Assembly (NCBI RefSeq): GCF_014651675.1
Contig: NZ_BMXI01000001.1
Location: forward strand, 251,968-315,967
Direction: 5' to 3'
DNA: 64,000 bases
Source: Roseibacillus persicicus
GTDB lineage: Bacteria; Verrucomicrobiota; Verrucomicrobiia; Verrucomicrobiales; Akkermansiaceae
Shown here: positions 47,161 to 56,056 of the stretch, one piece after another
How the letters are laid out: the number at the start of each line of letters is the position of its first letter
Position numbering within the stretch: position 1 is the first letter of the stretch
Made by a program: the position numbers and the translations under genes
The notes under the pieces: model-generated
What the model was told of the DNA's origin: nothing
Databases searched by the model: none
Seen by the model: the letters and a program-made list of their open reading frames with translations, nothing else

Positions 47161-50100
47161 CTAATCTTGAAGAAGACTCATCAAGCTATCGTAGCTCTCA
47201 ATGACATCGTAGCGAACTTCGTCTTGAGTGATCTTTGCGAAGAACTTTTTCGCACAATCAATCTTGGCCTTCTCAATCTCGCGAAGCTGCAGTGACGACA
47301 TCGATCCCTTCGTCTCAGCAATGAAGTAAAGATGCTTCACTTTTCCGCTCTCGAAGGCAATTGCCCAGTCGGGGTTGTAATCACCGACCGGAGTGGGGAT
47401 GGAGAAGCCTCGCGGAAGTTTGGCGTAGACGGTGACCTCGGCGGAAGTGTCCAAGTTTCCCACAAACGTGCGCTCTCCCTTGGAGTCGGTGAACACGTAG
47501 TCATAGATGTGGTTGTTTGCCTTGTAGGCTTGGCTGAAGTCGGCGTGCTTGGGACTAGTGAAAATGGTCGAATCAAAGCGCTCATCGACCGGGTCATAAG
47601 CGAGATGCTCGATGATGGCGGTTGCTTTTTGCTCCTTGATGAGCCGGGAGGCCTGCGTGATGAAATCCTCGGGATTCGTCCGGAATTGATTGAAGACCGG
47701 CAGCTCCAAGCCTTGCAGAATGCTTCCGACCGTTCGACGAGTCAGCTGGGTGTGCGCGGCAATCTCGCCAATGAGATCGTAGGAGACTGTCGATTGGATG
47801 CTCTTGGCATTGTATTCCGTTTCTTGAGCCCGAAGAACGAAGCTCTTTCCCGCTTCGAGACTCTCTTGCGAAATCTCGTCTTCTTGCTGCCCTTTCTTCA
47901 ACTGGAACTGCAGCTTAGCAACACGCAAGTTAGTGTTCACCGCCTTGATTGCCTTTTGCACCAATTCTTCGCTATCAAAGGCCACCGTGTAGGCCGCTCG
48001 GTGATTGATGCGTTTCCAGAGTTCTTGGAATTCCTTCTTCTGGAAGTTCTCATTGAGGCGATTTTCCTTCGCGGCCCGGTTATCCACAATCTGCGGCATC
48101 GCGGCGTCAGAGAAGACGGTGTCGATGAGGACCACTAGCGAGTCGGTGTAGGCTTCCAATTCCGGAGGCAGCTTCGCCAAGGTCCCGTTCTCTTTCGCTC
48201 CGTGATACTCCTCCGTAATGAGGTCTCCCTCATCGATGTAATCGTGCTTGATGAGATAGCGGTGAATCTTCTTCGCCAAGCCCTTGTCGATGGTGACCTG
48301 CTGCCCCTCGGCATCGGTGATCACCTTGCCTTCAAAGAACGACTCTGTAGCCATCTTGGGACGACTGGACAGACTGTCGCGAATGTCCGCTTGCAGCCCC
48401 TTCACGAAGACTTCGTAGGATTCGTTTGCGATGACGGTGAGCTGATTGATCTCGTGTGCCGTCGCCGGGTCGTCCAAACGCTCTCCATCTTGATTCACAC
48501 AAAGCCGCATCCCACGTCCCACCTCCTGACGGCGGGAAACGGTGTTCTCGCTGTGCTTCAGGGTGCAAATGACGAAGACATTGGGGTTATCCCAGCCTTC
48601 GCGCAAAGCGGAGTGGGAGAACAGGAAGCGGGTGGGCTCTGCAAAAGACAGCAGGCGCTCCTTGTCCTTCAAGATGAGGTCGTAGGCCGAGACGTCATCG
48701 GTCAGCCCCGCATCTTCCCCTTTGGCTTTGACCTTGGGGTCGATGAGGCGTCCTTTCTTGTCGATGGCGAAGTAGCCATTGTGCGTTTTCTTCGGAGCGA
48801 TGCCTTTGAGATATTTTTGAAAGCCGTCTTCGCCGAGTTCCAAGTATTCGTTCAGAAGCTCGTTGTATTCATCCTCAAAGACTTTGGCATACTCCCCTGC
48901 TTCTTCCTCGCCCTCCTCATTGTAGCTACGGTATTTGGCCACCTCATCGATGAAGAAGAGAGTCAGCACCTTGATGCCTTGCTCGTGCAGCTCCCGCTCC
49001 TTCTCCAAGTGCGCGCGAATCGCTTCTCGAATCTGGATCCGTCGCAGGGCCTCCTCATTGAGATCACCCGAGACTCGTCCCACCGGAAGCTCCTTGCCGT
49101 TGGTGAAGATGATTTTGTCGTGAATGGCATCAATGTCGGAGACCACGTAGCCTTGGTATTGGCCCAATTCCCCGGAAAGCTCGAAGAGATTATCGCCTAC
49201 CGATATCCTGCGCAGGGTGCGCTTAATGTGGCCGCTCTTGGATTGAATCTCGAACTCCAAGCGCGCCACGGGTTTGGAGCGGGAAAGAGTCAATCCTTCC
49301 AGGTAAAGATAGCTATCCGTGCCCGTGAGCCCCTTCTGAGCAATCCCGTGCACCGCAATCTTCTTCACCAGCTTCTGATTGTAGGCATCCAGGGCATCGA
49401 GACGATGGACCAGGTTGTGCGTGGTCTTGTGAGTAGCCGAGTAGCGCAGCACAAAGAGGGGGTTAAACTCCTTGAGGGAGTCCTGCGTTTTCTTCCCTTC
49501 CATCCGCTGGGGCTCATCGAGAATCAGAATGGGCCGGTTCGCCTTGATGACGTCGATGGGACGACGGGATTGGAAGTCATCCAGCTCCTCGTAGATCCGG
49601 CGCTGATCCTTCCCTCTGGCGGCGAAGGCCTGCGTATTGATGATCATCACATTGATACCCGCGTCGGAGGAAAAGGACTCCAGATTGTGCAGTTGCTTGG
49701 AGTTGTAGATGAAGAAGCGGGCCTTCTTGTGATAATCCTGCAGAAAGTGCGCGCTGGTCAGCTCCAAGGACTTCTGGATCCCCTCGCGAATCGCAATACT
49801 AGGGACCACGATGATGAACTTGCTCCAGCCATAACGACGGTGCAGCTCGAACATGGTCTTGATGTAGACATAAGTCTTCCCCGTGCCAGTCTCCATCTCC
49901 ACATCGAGGTTGACATCGGCGTTGACGGTCTTCACGAGGTTCTTGGACACCGTCAGGTTTTGCCCGCGTTGAACAGATTTGACGTTTTCCAGTAGGGCCT
50001 CAGTCGGCAAGGCCAAGTCGGCATTACGAAAAGCGTTGTCCTGATAATCCATTTCCTTCTGCCCGTCCGTCCCCTCCTTTTTGCCCGGATCAAGACGGTA

Positions 50101-50196
50101 GGTAAGTCCGGCCTGTTTGGGTTGCCCCATAAAGCAATCGACGACGGCGTGGACGGCGGCTGCTTGGTAAGCCTTGTGGGTGAATTGGAGTTTCAT
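47161..50196 (-). CDS. Type III restriction enzyme, Res subunit
   Basis: ATP-dependent translocase-endonuclease that cuts foreign DNA when paired with the Mod subunit. In 1011 residues (normal length) it has Walker A ETGTGKT at 102-108, DEPQ box in PILILDEPQRMEG near 228, the helicase lobe 2 motif HSALREGWDNPNVFVICTLKHSENTVSRRQEVGRGMRL near 545-580, and a C-terminal PD-(D/E)XK nuclease (GDYNPDWAIAFESGKVKHLYFIAETKGSM). It is separated from its Mod gene by a toxin-antitoxin pair, which is unusual because mod and res normally adjoin. Its upstream spacer has three 21-bp-spaced TCACA repeats. Confidence 0.95.
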   Translation of the reverse strand: MKLQFTHKAYQAAAVHAVVDCFMGQPKQAGLTYRLDPGKKEGTDGQKEMDYQDNAFRNADLALPTEALLENVKSVQRGQNLTVSKNLVKTVNADVNLDVEMETGTGKTYVYIKTMFELHRRYGWSKFIIVVPSIAIREGIQKSLELTSAHFLQDYHKKARFFIYNSKQLHNLESFSSDAGINVMIINTQAFAARGKDQRRIYEELDDFQSRRPIDVIKANRPILILDEPQRMEGKKTQDSLKEFNPLFVLRYSATHKTTHNLVHRLDALDAYNQKLVKKIAVHGIAQKGLTGTDSYLYLEGLTLSRSKPVARLEFEIQSKSGHIKRTLRRISVGDNLFELSGELGQYQGYVVSDIDAIHDKIIFTNGKELPVGRVSGDLNEEALRRIQIREAIRAHLEKERELHEQGIKVLTLFFIDEVAKYRSYNEEGEEEAGEYAKVFEDEYNELLNEYLELGEDGFQKYLKGIAPKKTHNGYFAIDKKGRLIDPKVKAKGEDAGLTDDVSAYDLILKDKERLLSFAEPTRFLFSHSALREGWDNPNVFVICTLKHSENTVSRRQEVGRGMRLCVNQDGERLDDPATAHEINQLTVIANESYEVFVKGLQADIRDSLSSRPKMATESFFEGKVITDAEGQQVTIDKGLAKKIHRYLIKHDYIDEGDLITEEYHGAKENGTLAKLPPELEAYTDSLVVLIDTVFSDAAMPQIVDNRAAKENRLNENFQKKEFQELWKRINHRAAYTVAFDSEELVQKAIKAVNTNLRVAKLQFQLKKGQQEDEISQESLEAGKSFVLRAQETEYNAKSIQSTVSYDLIGEIAAHTQLTRRTVGSILQGLELPVFNQFRTNPEDFITQASRLIKEQKATAIIEHLAYDPVDERFDSTIFTSPKHADFSQAYKANNHIYDYVFTDSKGERTFVGNLDTSAEVTVYAKLPRGFSIPTPVGDYNPDWAIAFESGKVKHLYFIAETKGSMSSLQLREIEKAKIDCAKKFFAKITQDEVRYDVIESYDSLMSLLQD

Positions 50197-50240
50197 GGGG
50201 CCGGGTAGGGACTAATTGGTGGCGCGAGCATCTGGCGTAA

Positions 50241-50291
50241 AGTCACATGCTTGTGCGCCAAGGTCACATGCCTAAGCTGCAAAATCACAAG
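50241..50291. repeat. Three direct repeats with 21-bp period upstream of res
   Basis: AGTCACATGC, GGTCACATGC and AATCACAAGG have TCACA at 50243, 50264 and 50285, exactly 21 bp (two helical turns) apart. They lie 45-95 bases before the res start codon, so they could be binding sites for a regulator of res. Confidence 0.5.
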
Positions 50292-50337
50292 GGGTGCTTA
50301 AAGGAGAATTGACTACGGCGAAGAGTTTGCACGGAAG

Positions 50338-50946
50338 CTAGCTGGAAATCGGCCAACGATCCGCCAGAGTGGGTTGCAAATGTTCGGCTTGTTTCATGGG
50401 TTCCAAGGAATTGGGGTCTTCGAAGGCATTTCGAAACAAAGCAAAGTTAGTTCCTGTAATGCCCGACTGATGACAGGCGTTGGAAGGAAAGGCGATGCCC
50501 GCTACAAGTTGCGGTATATTGTCAACCAGTCCGAAAACCTTTCGCTCAGCAATCGCGGCACCGATCTGATGTAGGGGGAGGGACTCTCGCTTCATCCGGC
50601 GATCGATACCGGCAAAGAAGTCGCGTTCCTCAAGTCCAAAAGTAGCCCAACTGCTCTCATCCTGTAGATCAAGTAAAAGCCGACAACGCAAATAGGCAAT
50701 GAACTGGTGAGCTTCACCAGTGGGGATGTGGAAGCGATACTCCCTCTTTGCGGTTTCGCCCTCAGGCGAAACATATAGGGCGTGGACTCCCATGGCATTG
50801 CACCGGTTGGGGTTCCCTGTAACGTGGAGCAAAGAACGGGGATCGCACTCCTGATAGGTTCTTTTAGGGACTACTCGGTGGACGCAGCCGAAGAAGAATG
50901 TCGTTGGAGCAGTGGTTTTCTGCGTTTTGTATATCAGTTCCATCAA
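50338..50946 (-). CDS. RES-domain toxin
   Basis: Toxin of a RES-Xre type II toxin-antitoxin pair; known members degrade NAD+. In 202 residues the RES core is visible: the early Arg in HRVVPKRTYQ, then NPNRCNAMGVHALYVSPEGETAKREY (the G-R-W/C-N-x-x-G, Y-x-S, A-x-x-E pattern), and later GIAFPSNACHQSGITGTNFALFRNAF (G-I-x-F-P-S and G-x-N-x-x-L-F). Canonical Trp is replaced by Cys in the R-C-N motif. The gene follows its antitoxin by nine bases. Either of two adjacent ATG codons (50946, 50943) may be used. Confidence 0.8.
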   Translation of the reverse strand: MMELIYKTQKTTAPTTFFFGCVHRVVPKRTYQECDPRSLLHVTGNPNRCNAMGVHALYVSPEGETAKREYRFHIPTGEAHQFIAYLRCRLLLDLQDESSWATFGLEERDFFAGIDRRMKRESLPLHQIGAAIAERKVFGLVDNIPQLVAGIAFPSNACHQSGITGTNFALFRNAFEDPNSLEPMKQAEHLQPTLADRWPISS

Positions 50947-50955
50947 TCCTAGCGT

Positions 50956-51957
50956 TTAACTAGGATTACCCTCTAAGATACGTGCTGCCAAGCCCGCAAC
51001 TGCATCGACATCTCCTTCCAGGATGCACTGCCGGGGCGACGCGTCTTCCAAGCTCCAATTGTCCGCTCCTAACCAGGCATTGAATTCAGCCTCGCTCATT
51101 ACGGTTCGCAAGCGGGCGATCAGCTCGAAGTTGCGCAGACAGTCCTGCAGCCGATCATTGTCGGGGGTGGCAGAAAAGGCCGCTGCGGAAACCGGCCGAT
51201 CCAACGATTGCGAGAGAATGGTGGCCATCTCTTTGCCACGATAGCCAAAGATTTTTCCAATTTTCTTGCCGCACAAGCGGCTTGGCTTGGAATCGGAGTA
51301 AAGGTCGGCGATTCCCTTGAGACCATCCCTCGCGTCATCAAGAAGGGTAGGCGCTTCCGTCCAATCGGCGACCGCTTTGCTAAAGGCTTCGCTAAGCTCG
51401 TTCTCCAGATTCTCCAAGTGGTGGGCAATCTCCACTCGTCCCTTCAAGCGCGGATATTGACCAAACAAGCGCGAAGTGAGAGCTAGCGTCAAAGTCGATG
51501 GCTCCGCAAAGACGATCACGAGGTAACTGGCATTGCCCTCGTCATTCAACCTTTCAATGACGGGGTGGATATCCTCAAGAAAGCGCTCCGGGTAATCCTC
51601 CTCAATCACGGTGGTAAAGACCACGAATTCGGGCAGAGTGGCCCGCTCTACAAGTCCCTCCACTTCATCCTCATAGACATCAACTGCCACATTGGCCGCA
51701 TCCAAGAAGGCCTGCATCTCGGCCTTGCCCAACAAATGGGCCTTCAACTCGGCTAGCTGCTTGTCAACCAGAGCGGTGGCCCGGGCAATCGCTTGCTGAC
51801 TCTGAGCTTTCTTGGAGGGTTTGCGGTTCCGATTCTTTAACATTAGTCGGTTCTGTCCTTTCCTGAGGACTTTATTCCCTAACGCCTGTCCTGCGACCGA
51901 GCAGAGCGACGTTTTGCGGGGTTTAACCGGGGCGGTGCTCACTTTCGTTGCGCTCAT
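50956..51957 (-). CDS. Oversized Xre/MbcA/ParS-type antitoxin with long N-terminal extension
   Basis: Antitoxin partner of the RES toxin. The last 110 residues fit the family: helix-turn-helix-like GKKIGKIFGYRGKEMATILSQS, then the toxin-binding DUF2384 end MSEAEFNAWLGADNWSLEDASPRQCILEGDVDAVAGLAARILEG. Usual antitoxins are about 120-160 residues, but this protein has 333. The N-terminal 50 residues are Lys/Arg-rich and disordered. Residues about 60-215 form an unrecognised mixed alpha/beta domain (FVVFTTVIEEDYPERFLEDIHPVIERL, YLVIVFAEPSTLTLALTSRLFGQYPRLKG). That extra domain could sense a trigger. The pair sits between mod and res. Confidence 0.75.
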   Translation of the reverse strand: MSATKVSTAPVKPRKTSLCSVAGQALGNKVLRKGQNRLMLKNRNRKPSKKAQSQQAIARATALVDKQLAELKAHLLGKAEMQAFLDAANVAVDVYEDEVEGLVERATLPEFVVFTTVIEEDYPERFLEDIHPVIERLNDEGNASYLVIVFAEPSTLTLALTSRLFGQYPRLKGRVEIAHHLENLENELSEAFSKAVADWTEAPTLLDDARDGLKGIADLYSDSKPSRLCGKKIGKIFGYRGKEMATILSQSLDRPVSAAAFSATPDNDRLQDCLRNFELIARLRTVMSEAEFNAWLGADNWSLEDASPRQCILEGDVDAVAGLAARILEGNPS

Positions 51958-52161
51958 CTGATTTTATTTTCGTATCTCTAATTTACACTTGAACTGGTTT
52001 TTAGCACGGGATTCCTCGTCTTTCCTCCCTAGCCAAACTCCACCCTAACAGGCGGAAGGCGGGGAGAATAGGTTTCATTGCTATAAAATCAAACGAAAAT
52101 CAAAGATTATTCAAGCCTCATTAAGGTTCTACTCTGTCTGCAGCCATTTTCAGGTGATCGC

Positions 52162-54126
52162 TCAAATCGCCCGCACCTCGGTGTGGGGGCTGAGGGTCTT
52201 GAAGAGTTGCTCCACGTTGATGCGGGCGGCATCGTCGGCAAAGGAAGCATCGCGGAAGACGGCCCGCAGGGGATGCTTCTTGGCGAGGGCTTTGGAGAAA
52301 TCGTCACCGAGACCAGCCTCGAAGCAGGCCGCTAGGGCGGCGTCCTCATTCTGCCCATTGCCGGGGGCCACGAAGAAAACTTCCTTGCCCGCGATGGTCT
52401 CGCGCGTGATGGGGAGCGCGAGGTCCACTCCCCAATCGAGCATCACTTGGAAGAGGAGGTCCTCAGGGCTGCGGTCGGGCTTGATGTTCTCCACCGCGAG
52501 GTCGAGGCCGTCTTGGGTGGTTTGGTCGGGGCGCTTGTAGTAGTCGCCCGTCATGTTGGAGCTGTCGACTTTGAGGACGCGAAAGCCAGTGTCGAGCTGG
52601 GCCAGCTTGGCGGTGATTTCGTTATGCTTTTCGGAGCCTGGCAATTCGCCTTCGAGCTGCGCTGTCAGTTCTTCTCTGATCTTCGCACCGGCGCGGCGGA
52701 TGCGCTCTTTGCCAATCTCGGCAATGGTCGCGTAACCGGCTTTGAAGGCCGCTGACTTTTCATCACAAGGCTCGGGGAGTTGAACTTGGATGTGCCGCCT
52801 TGATCCTCCGTCTTCGGCGTTGAGTTTCATGACGGCGTGGGCTGAGGTTGCGGATCCGGAGAAGAAGTCGAGGATGATGTCGTTGGGGTTCGCCCCAATG
52901 AGAGCTATTCTTTGTAAAAGAGCGACTGGTTTAGGTGTTGAAAACGACGGACCATCAAAAAGCCTTCCTAGTTCCTTCTTCGCCTGATCACTGTGACCTA
53001 CATCTTCAAAAGACCAAAAAGTTTGCGGAGTAACAGCACTCTGAACTTCTGACAGAAATCGTTTAAGTCGAGGTCGAGAGGTTCCTTCAACGCCAAACCA
53101 AATACGATTGTCAGATATTAGCTCATCAATCTTGTCTCGGTTGTAACGCCAGCTGCTCCCATCGGGAGGAAGAAACTCCTCATTGGTTTTGGGAGACTTG
53201 ATTGGAAAGATTGCATATTCACGCGCTTCAGTTCGAAGCAAATTATCACTCGTCCACCTTCCTCGAGAATCATTGTCCGGATTCTTATAAATACTAAGTT
53301 GTTTTTCGGTTCTAGGCAGCCCATTGAGAAAGACTTTTTCCGAACGTTTACCGTAAACAACGATATGATCGTGTGATTCCGAAATGTGTCTCGAGTCTGA
53401 TTTTGTGCTATACTTCTTTTGCCAAATAATATTCGCAATAAAATTTTCGGCTCCAAAGACCTCGTCAGAAACTCTTCTCAAGTTAGCGATTTCATTATCA
53501 TCAATCGAAATAAAAATCACCCCATCCTCCCTCAATAAATTCCGCGCCAGCTTCAGCCTTGGGTACATCATGCTAAGCCACTCCGAGTGATAGCGGCCTC
53601 GCGCACTGGAATTCTGCTGCCACTTTTCCTCATCGAACATCTGATTCCCGTCTTCATCGACGTCACCTGAGAGCTCCCGATAATCCTCGCGCGTCATGGA
53701 GTAGTTATCGTCGTAGATGAAGTCGTTGCCGGTATTATAAGGCGGGTCAATGTAGATCATCTTCACCTTGCCAAGGTAGGTCTCTTGCAAGAGCTTGAGG
53801 GCATCAAGGTTGTCGCCCTCGATGTAGAGATTCTCGGTGCTCTCAAAGTCCATCGACTCCTCGCGACACGGTCGCAGGGTCTTGGCGATGGGAGCATTGG
53901 CCGTGGCCAGCGCCTCCCGCTTGCCCGGCCAGTCCAAGCGATACCGCTCCTGCGGCCCCTCCACGAGATCCGCCGACAACTCCTGCCGCAGGAGGTCGAA
54001 GTCGATACCGCTCTTCACCGAGCCATCCTCCGTGAGGGTCTCGGTCATGCAGTTGGGAAAGAGTTCGGCGAGCTTTTCAATATTTTCCATGGTGAGGTCC
54101 TTGGAGTGGAGCTTGAGTTTGTTCAT
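52162..54126 (-). CDS. Type III DNA-methyltransferase, Mod subunit (N6-adenine, beta class)
   Basis: Recognises the target and methylates adenine, protecting host DNA and guiding Res. The DPPYNTG catalytic motif is at 127-133, before the AdoMet-binding motif IILDFFSGSATSAHAVM near 400, the order of the beta class. The N-terminal segment EGDNLDALKLLQETYLGKVKMIYI and QKKYSTKSDSRHISESHDHIVVYGK are typical of Mod proteins. The central target-recognition part (about 240-370) is more AT-rich in DNA than the flanks, consistent with recombination of specificity regions. Length 654 is normal. It lies 17 bases after the TOPRIM gene. Confidence 0.95.
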   Translation of the reverse strand: MNKLKLHSKDLTMENIEKLAELFPNCMTETLTEDGSVKSGIDFDLLRQELSADLVEGPQERYRLDWPGKREALATANAPIAKTLRPCREESMDFESTENLYIEGDNLDALKLLQETYLGKVKMIYIDPPYNTGNDFIYDDNYSMTREDYRELSGDVDEDGNQMFDEEKWQQNSSARGRYHSEWLSMMYPRLKLARNLLREDGVIFISIDDNEIANLRRVSDEVFGAENFIANIIWQKKYSTKSDSRHISESHDHIVVYGKRSEKVFLNGLPRTEKQLSIYKNPDNDSRGRWTSDNLLRTEAREYAIFPIKSPKTNEEFLPPDGSSWRYNRDKIDELISDNRIWFGVEGTSRPRLKRFLSEVQSAVTPQTFWSFEDVGHSDQAKKELGRLFDGPSFSTPKPVALLQRIALIGANPNDIILDFFSGSATSAHAVMKLNAEDGGSRRHIQVQLPEPCDEKSAAFKAGYATIAEIGKERIRRAGAKIREELTAQLEGELPGSEKHNEITAKLAQLDTGFRVLKVDSSNMTGDYYKRPDQTTQDGLDLAVENIKPDRSPEDLLFQVMLDWGVDLALPITRETIAGKEVFFVAPGNGQNEDAALAACFEAGLGDDFSKALAKKHPLRAVFRDASFADDAARINVEQLFKTLSPHTEVRAI

Positions 54127-54143
54127 GGGAGAGTGGACGTTGT

Positions 54144-54713
54144 TCAGAGTTGAAGGGCGCTTTCAGGAAAGAAGTGGGCGATGGTTTTCCAGAAGACTTG
54201 GAAGCTGTGGGACTGAATCCGAGAGGAATCGAGATGGGGAGCGATAGCGTGGGCCTTTGCGGTCTTGCTGGAGACACCAGTGATTTTGGCGAGTTCTTCC
54301 GAAGGGTTGCCGAGACTGTCAGGATTTCGGAATCTTGCGGTATTGGTGTGGTTGGTTGCGCGAGAGTGAGGATAGGCTTGCTGAATGGCTTCCATGTCAC
54401 CCAGCAACCAAGCTTCCAACTCTTGGCAGACGAGGCGAATATGATAGGGCTTCCCCGTGGTGCGAGCCCGTTCGCGGAGTCGCTCCTTCAACACCGTGCA
54501 ATCGGCACCATCATTGTCCCGCAAGATGATGAAGTGGGGAGAAAGATAGGACCAGCTGCGCATCTTGTGGGGAAAATTTTTCTCGAGATCGGCTTTCCCC
54601 TGAAAGGCAATAATTTGCCAATGGATCCCCTCCACTAAACTGGGGTAGTATCGGGTAAAAAGCGCGACAAGGGTGGCCCGCATGGAGGCCTCTTCAGAGA
54701 GGATGACGATCAT
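54144..54713 (-). CDS. DUF4276-like TOPRIM-fold nuclease partner of AAA ATPase
   Basis: A 189-residue protein with a TOPRIM-like metal site: Glu7/Glu8 in MIVILSEEAS and D66-N-D68 in FIILRDNDGADC, followed by YHIRLVCQELEAWLLGDMEAI, a segment typical of DUF4276/AbiLii-RloB relatives. The C-terminal helix pair ITGVSSKTAKAHAIAPHL also fits. Its start overlaps the stop of the AAA ATPase gene (ATGA), so the two act as a unit. Two-gene ATPase-TOPRIM pairs are known antiphage modules (for example AbiL-type); assignment here is by analogy. Confidence 0.75.
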   Translation of the reverse strand: MIVILSEEASMRATLVALFTRYYPSLVEGIHWQIIAFQGKADLEKNFPHKMRSWSYLSPHFIILRDNDGADCTVLKERLRERARTTGKPYHIRLVCQELEAWLLGDMEAIQQAYPHSRATNHTNTARFRNPDSLGNPSEELAKITGVSSKTAKAHAIAPHLDSSRIQSHSFQVFWKTIAHFFPESALQL

Positions 54714-55921
54714 ATCCCAGCATTGAGGCGGTTGGCGACTCCGTTGAACTCCCCCTGCTCCCAGAGGGTGCCCGGCTTCCAGCCTTCGGCAACTTGTTCG
54801 GCGAGAATCTTGTCGTTCTTCACTCGATGAATAGCCGAGATGCCTTTTTCCTTTTCAATCAAATAGAGACTATCGAGGGGGACTGCATTGAGAAACTGTG
54901 GGGAGTGAGTTGAAACGAAGACCTGGCCCCCACGACTGGCATATTCCATAAATTCTTCGGCAAGAATCTCCATCAACTCGGGGTAGAGCTGATTCTCCGG
55001 CTCCTCCACGCACAGAATGGGATGAGGCAAGGGGTCGTGCAGTAGTATGAGGTAAGCGAACATCTTGACGGTGCCATCGGAGACGTTCTTATCGATAAAG
55101 GGATCTTTAAAGGCTCCGTCCTTGTAGCGCATCAGGAGACGCCCGTCCTCGGTGAGCTTGACCTCGATATCGTCCACCCCCGGGACCCGCTCGCGCATTT
55201 TTCGCTTCACTTCCTCGAAGCGTTCCGGGTGATGCTCCATCAGGAAGCGAGCGACGGACGGAAGGTTGTCACCCGAGGCGGAAAGGTGCCGCGCATCGTC
55301 GTCGTCCTTGACCCCGCGGGCGTCGCCGATGTGGAAGTCGGAGATGTGCCATTGCTCGATGAGGGTTCGGAAGGCTTGCGCCGCTTTAAATTTGTCAAAC
55401 TGTCCCAGCCCTTTGATAGCTAGGGTGTCGGGAGAAGTTAGCTTTTGAAACTCTCGCTCTAGCTCTTCGTCGGGCTTGGTGAAATCTTCTTCATTGGTGA
55501 TGGCGTAGCCTTCGCCGTATTGAAAGTTGAGAAAGCGGTAAGGACTGCCATAGCGGCCGCGCTTGTAACGCAGCTCTTCGTGCGCGACGACTGGCTTGCT
55601 ATCTTTGTTCTCAATTTTGAGAGCATAGGTCACGAGGCGGTTTTTTCCCGCAATCTCCATGCGGAATTGAATCTCGATCTCGATCGCTTCCTCCAGATGA
55701 CCTCGAGTGACCACCTCTGAGAAGCCATTACGCCCTCCTTCGCGATTGAGAGCGGTGCGGACATTGGTTTCCAGGCAGCTCTTCAAAAAGGCAAAGGTCC
55801 GGAAGAGGGTTGTCTTTCCTGAACCATTACGTCCCACGAAGGCGCAGAAGGAAGGTAGATCGGTAAGGTCAACCGACTGCAAGGACTTGAAGTTTTGGAT
55901 CCGAATGGTTTCGATGCGCAT
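54710..55921 (-). CDS. AAA_21/RloA-type ATPase of an ATPase-TOPRIM defence pair
   Basis: ABC/SMC-like ATPase of 403 residues. The N-terminal strand RIETIRIQNFKSL and Walker A GRNGSGKTT (30-38) are followed by a long middle insertion, the short signature NVSDGTVKMFAYL near 285, Walker B ILCVEEPENQLYP, and the switch His in VFVSTHSPQFLNAV. This is the COG4637/AAA_21 layout found in OLD, RloA and AbiL systems, where the ATPase senses infection and licenses a nuclease partner. A 10-bp inverted repeat in the upstream spacer suggests that the pair has its own promoter. Confidence 0.85.
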   Translation of the reverse strand: MRIETIRIQNFKSLQSVDLTDLPSFCAFVGRNGSGKTTLFRTFAFLKSCLETNVRTALNREGGRNGFSEVVTRGHLEEAIEIEIQFRMEIAGKNRLVTYALKIENKDSKPVVAHEELRYKRGRYGSPYRFLNFQYGEGYAITNEEDFTKPDEELEREFQKLTSPDTLAIKGLGQFDKFKAAQAFRTLIEQWHISDFHIGDARGVKDDDDARHLSASGDNLPSVARFLMEHHPERFEEVKRKMRERVPGVDDIEVKLTEDGRLLMRYKDGAFKDPFIDKNVSDGTVKMFAYLILLHDPLPHPILCVEEPENQLYPELMEILAEEFMEYASRGGQVFVSTHSPQFLNAVPLDSLYLIEKEKGISAIHRVKNDKILAEQVAEGWKPGTLWEQGEFNGVANRLNAGI

Positions 55922-56009
55922 GGTGAATCTGTTGAGAACTGTAGGTCGACCTCTCCTAAAATTGCACCAAGAATGAACCGTAGTTGTGAAATCGTCCAGA
56001 AGCCGGAGT

Positions 56010-56039
56010 CCATTTATACCCGAAATCGAGTATAAATGG
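56010..56039 (-). promoter_or_regulatory. Inverted repeat upstream of the AAA-TOPRIM pair
   Basis: CCATTTATAC and GTATAAATGG form a perfect 10-bp inverted repeat with a 10-bp spacer, about 90 bases before the ATPase start. The A/T-rich arms contain TATAAAT-like sequence, so this could be an operator over a promoter or a hairpin ending the upstream message. Confidence 0.55.
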
Positions 56040-56056
56040 GTCTAAGTTGGTATTTT

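Noticed and set aside
48202-49995. A 597-residue open frame on the plus strand opposite the type III Res gene
   Set aside because: It is the complement of a clear 1011-residue enzyme; its product has no recognisable motif and arises from the codon bias of the real gene.
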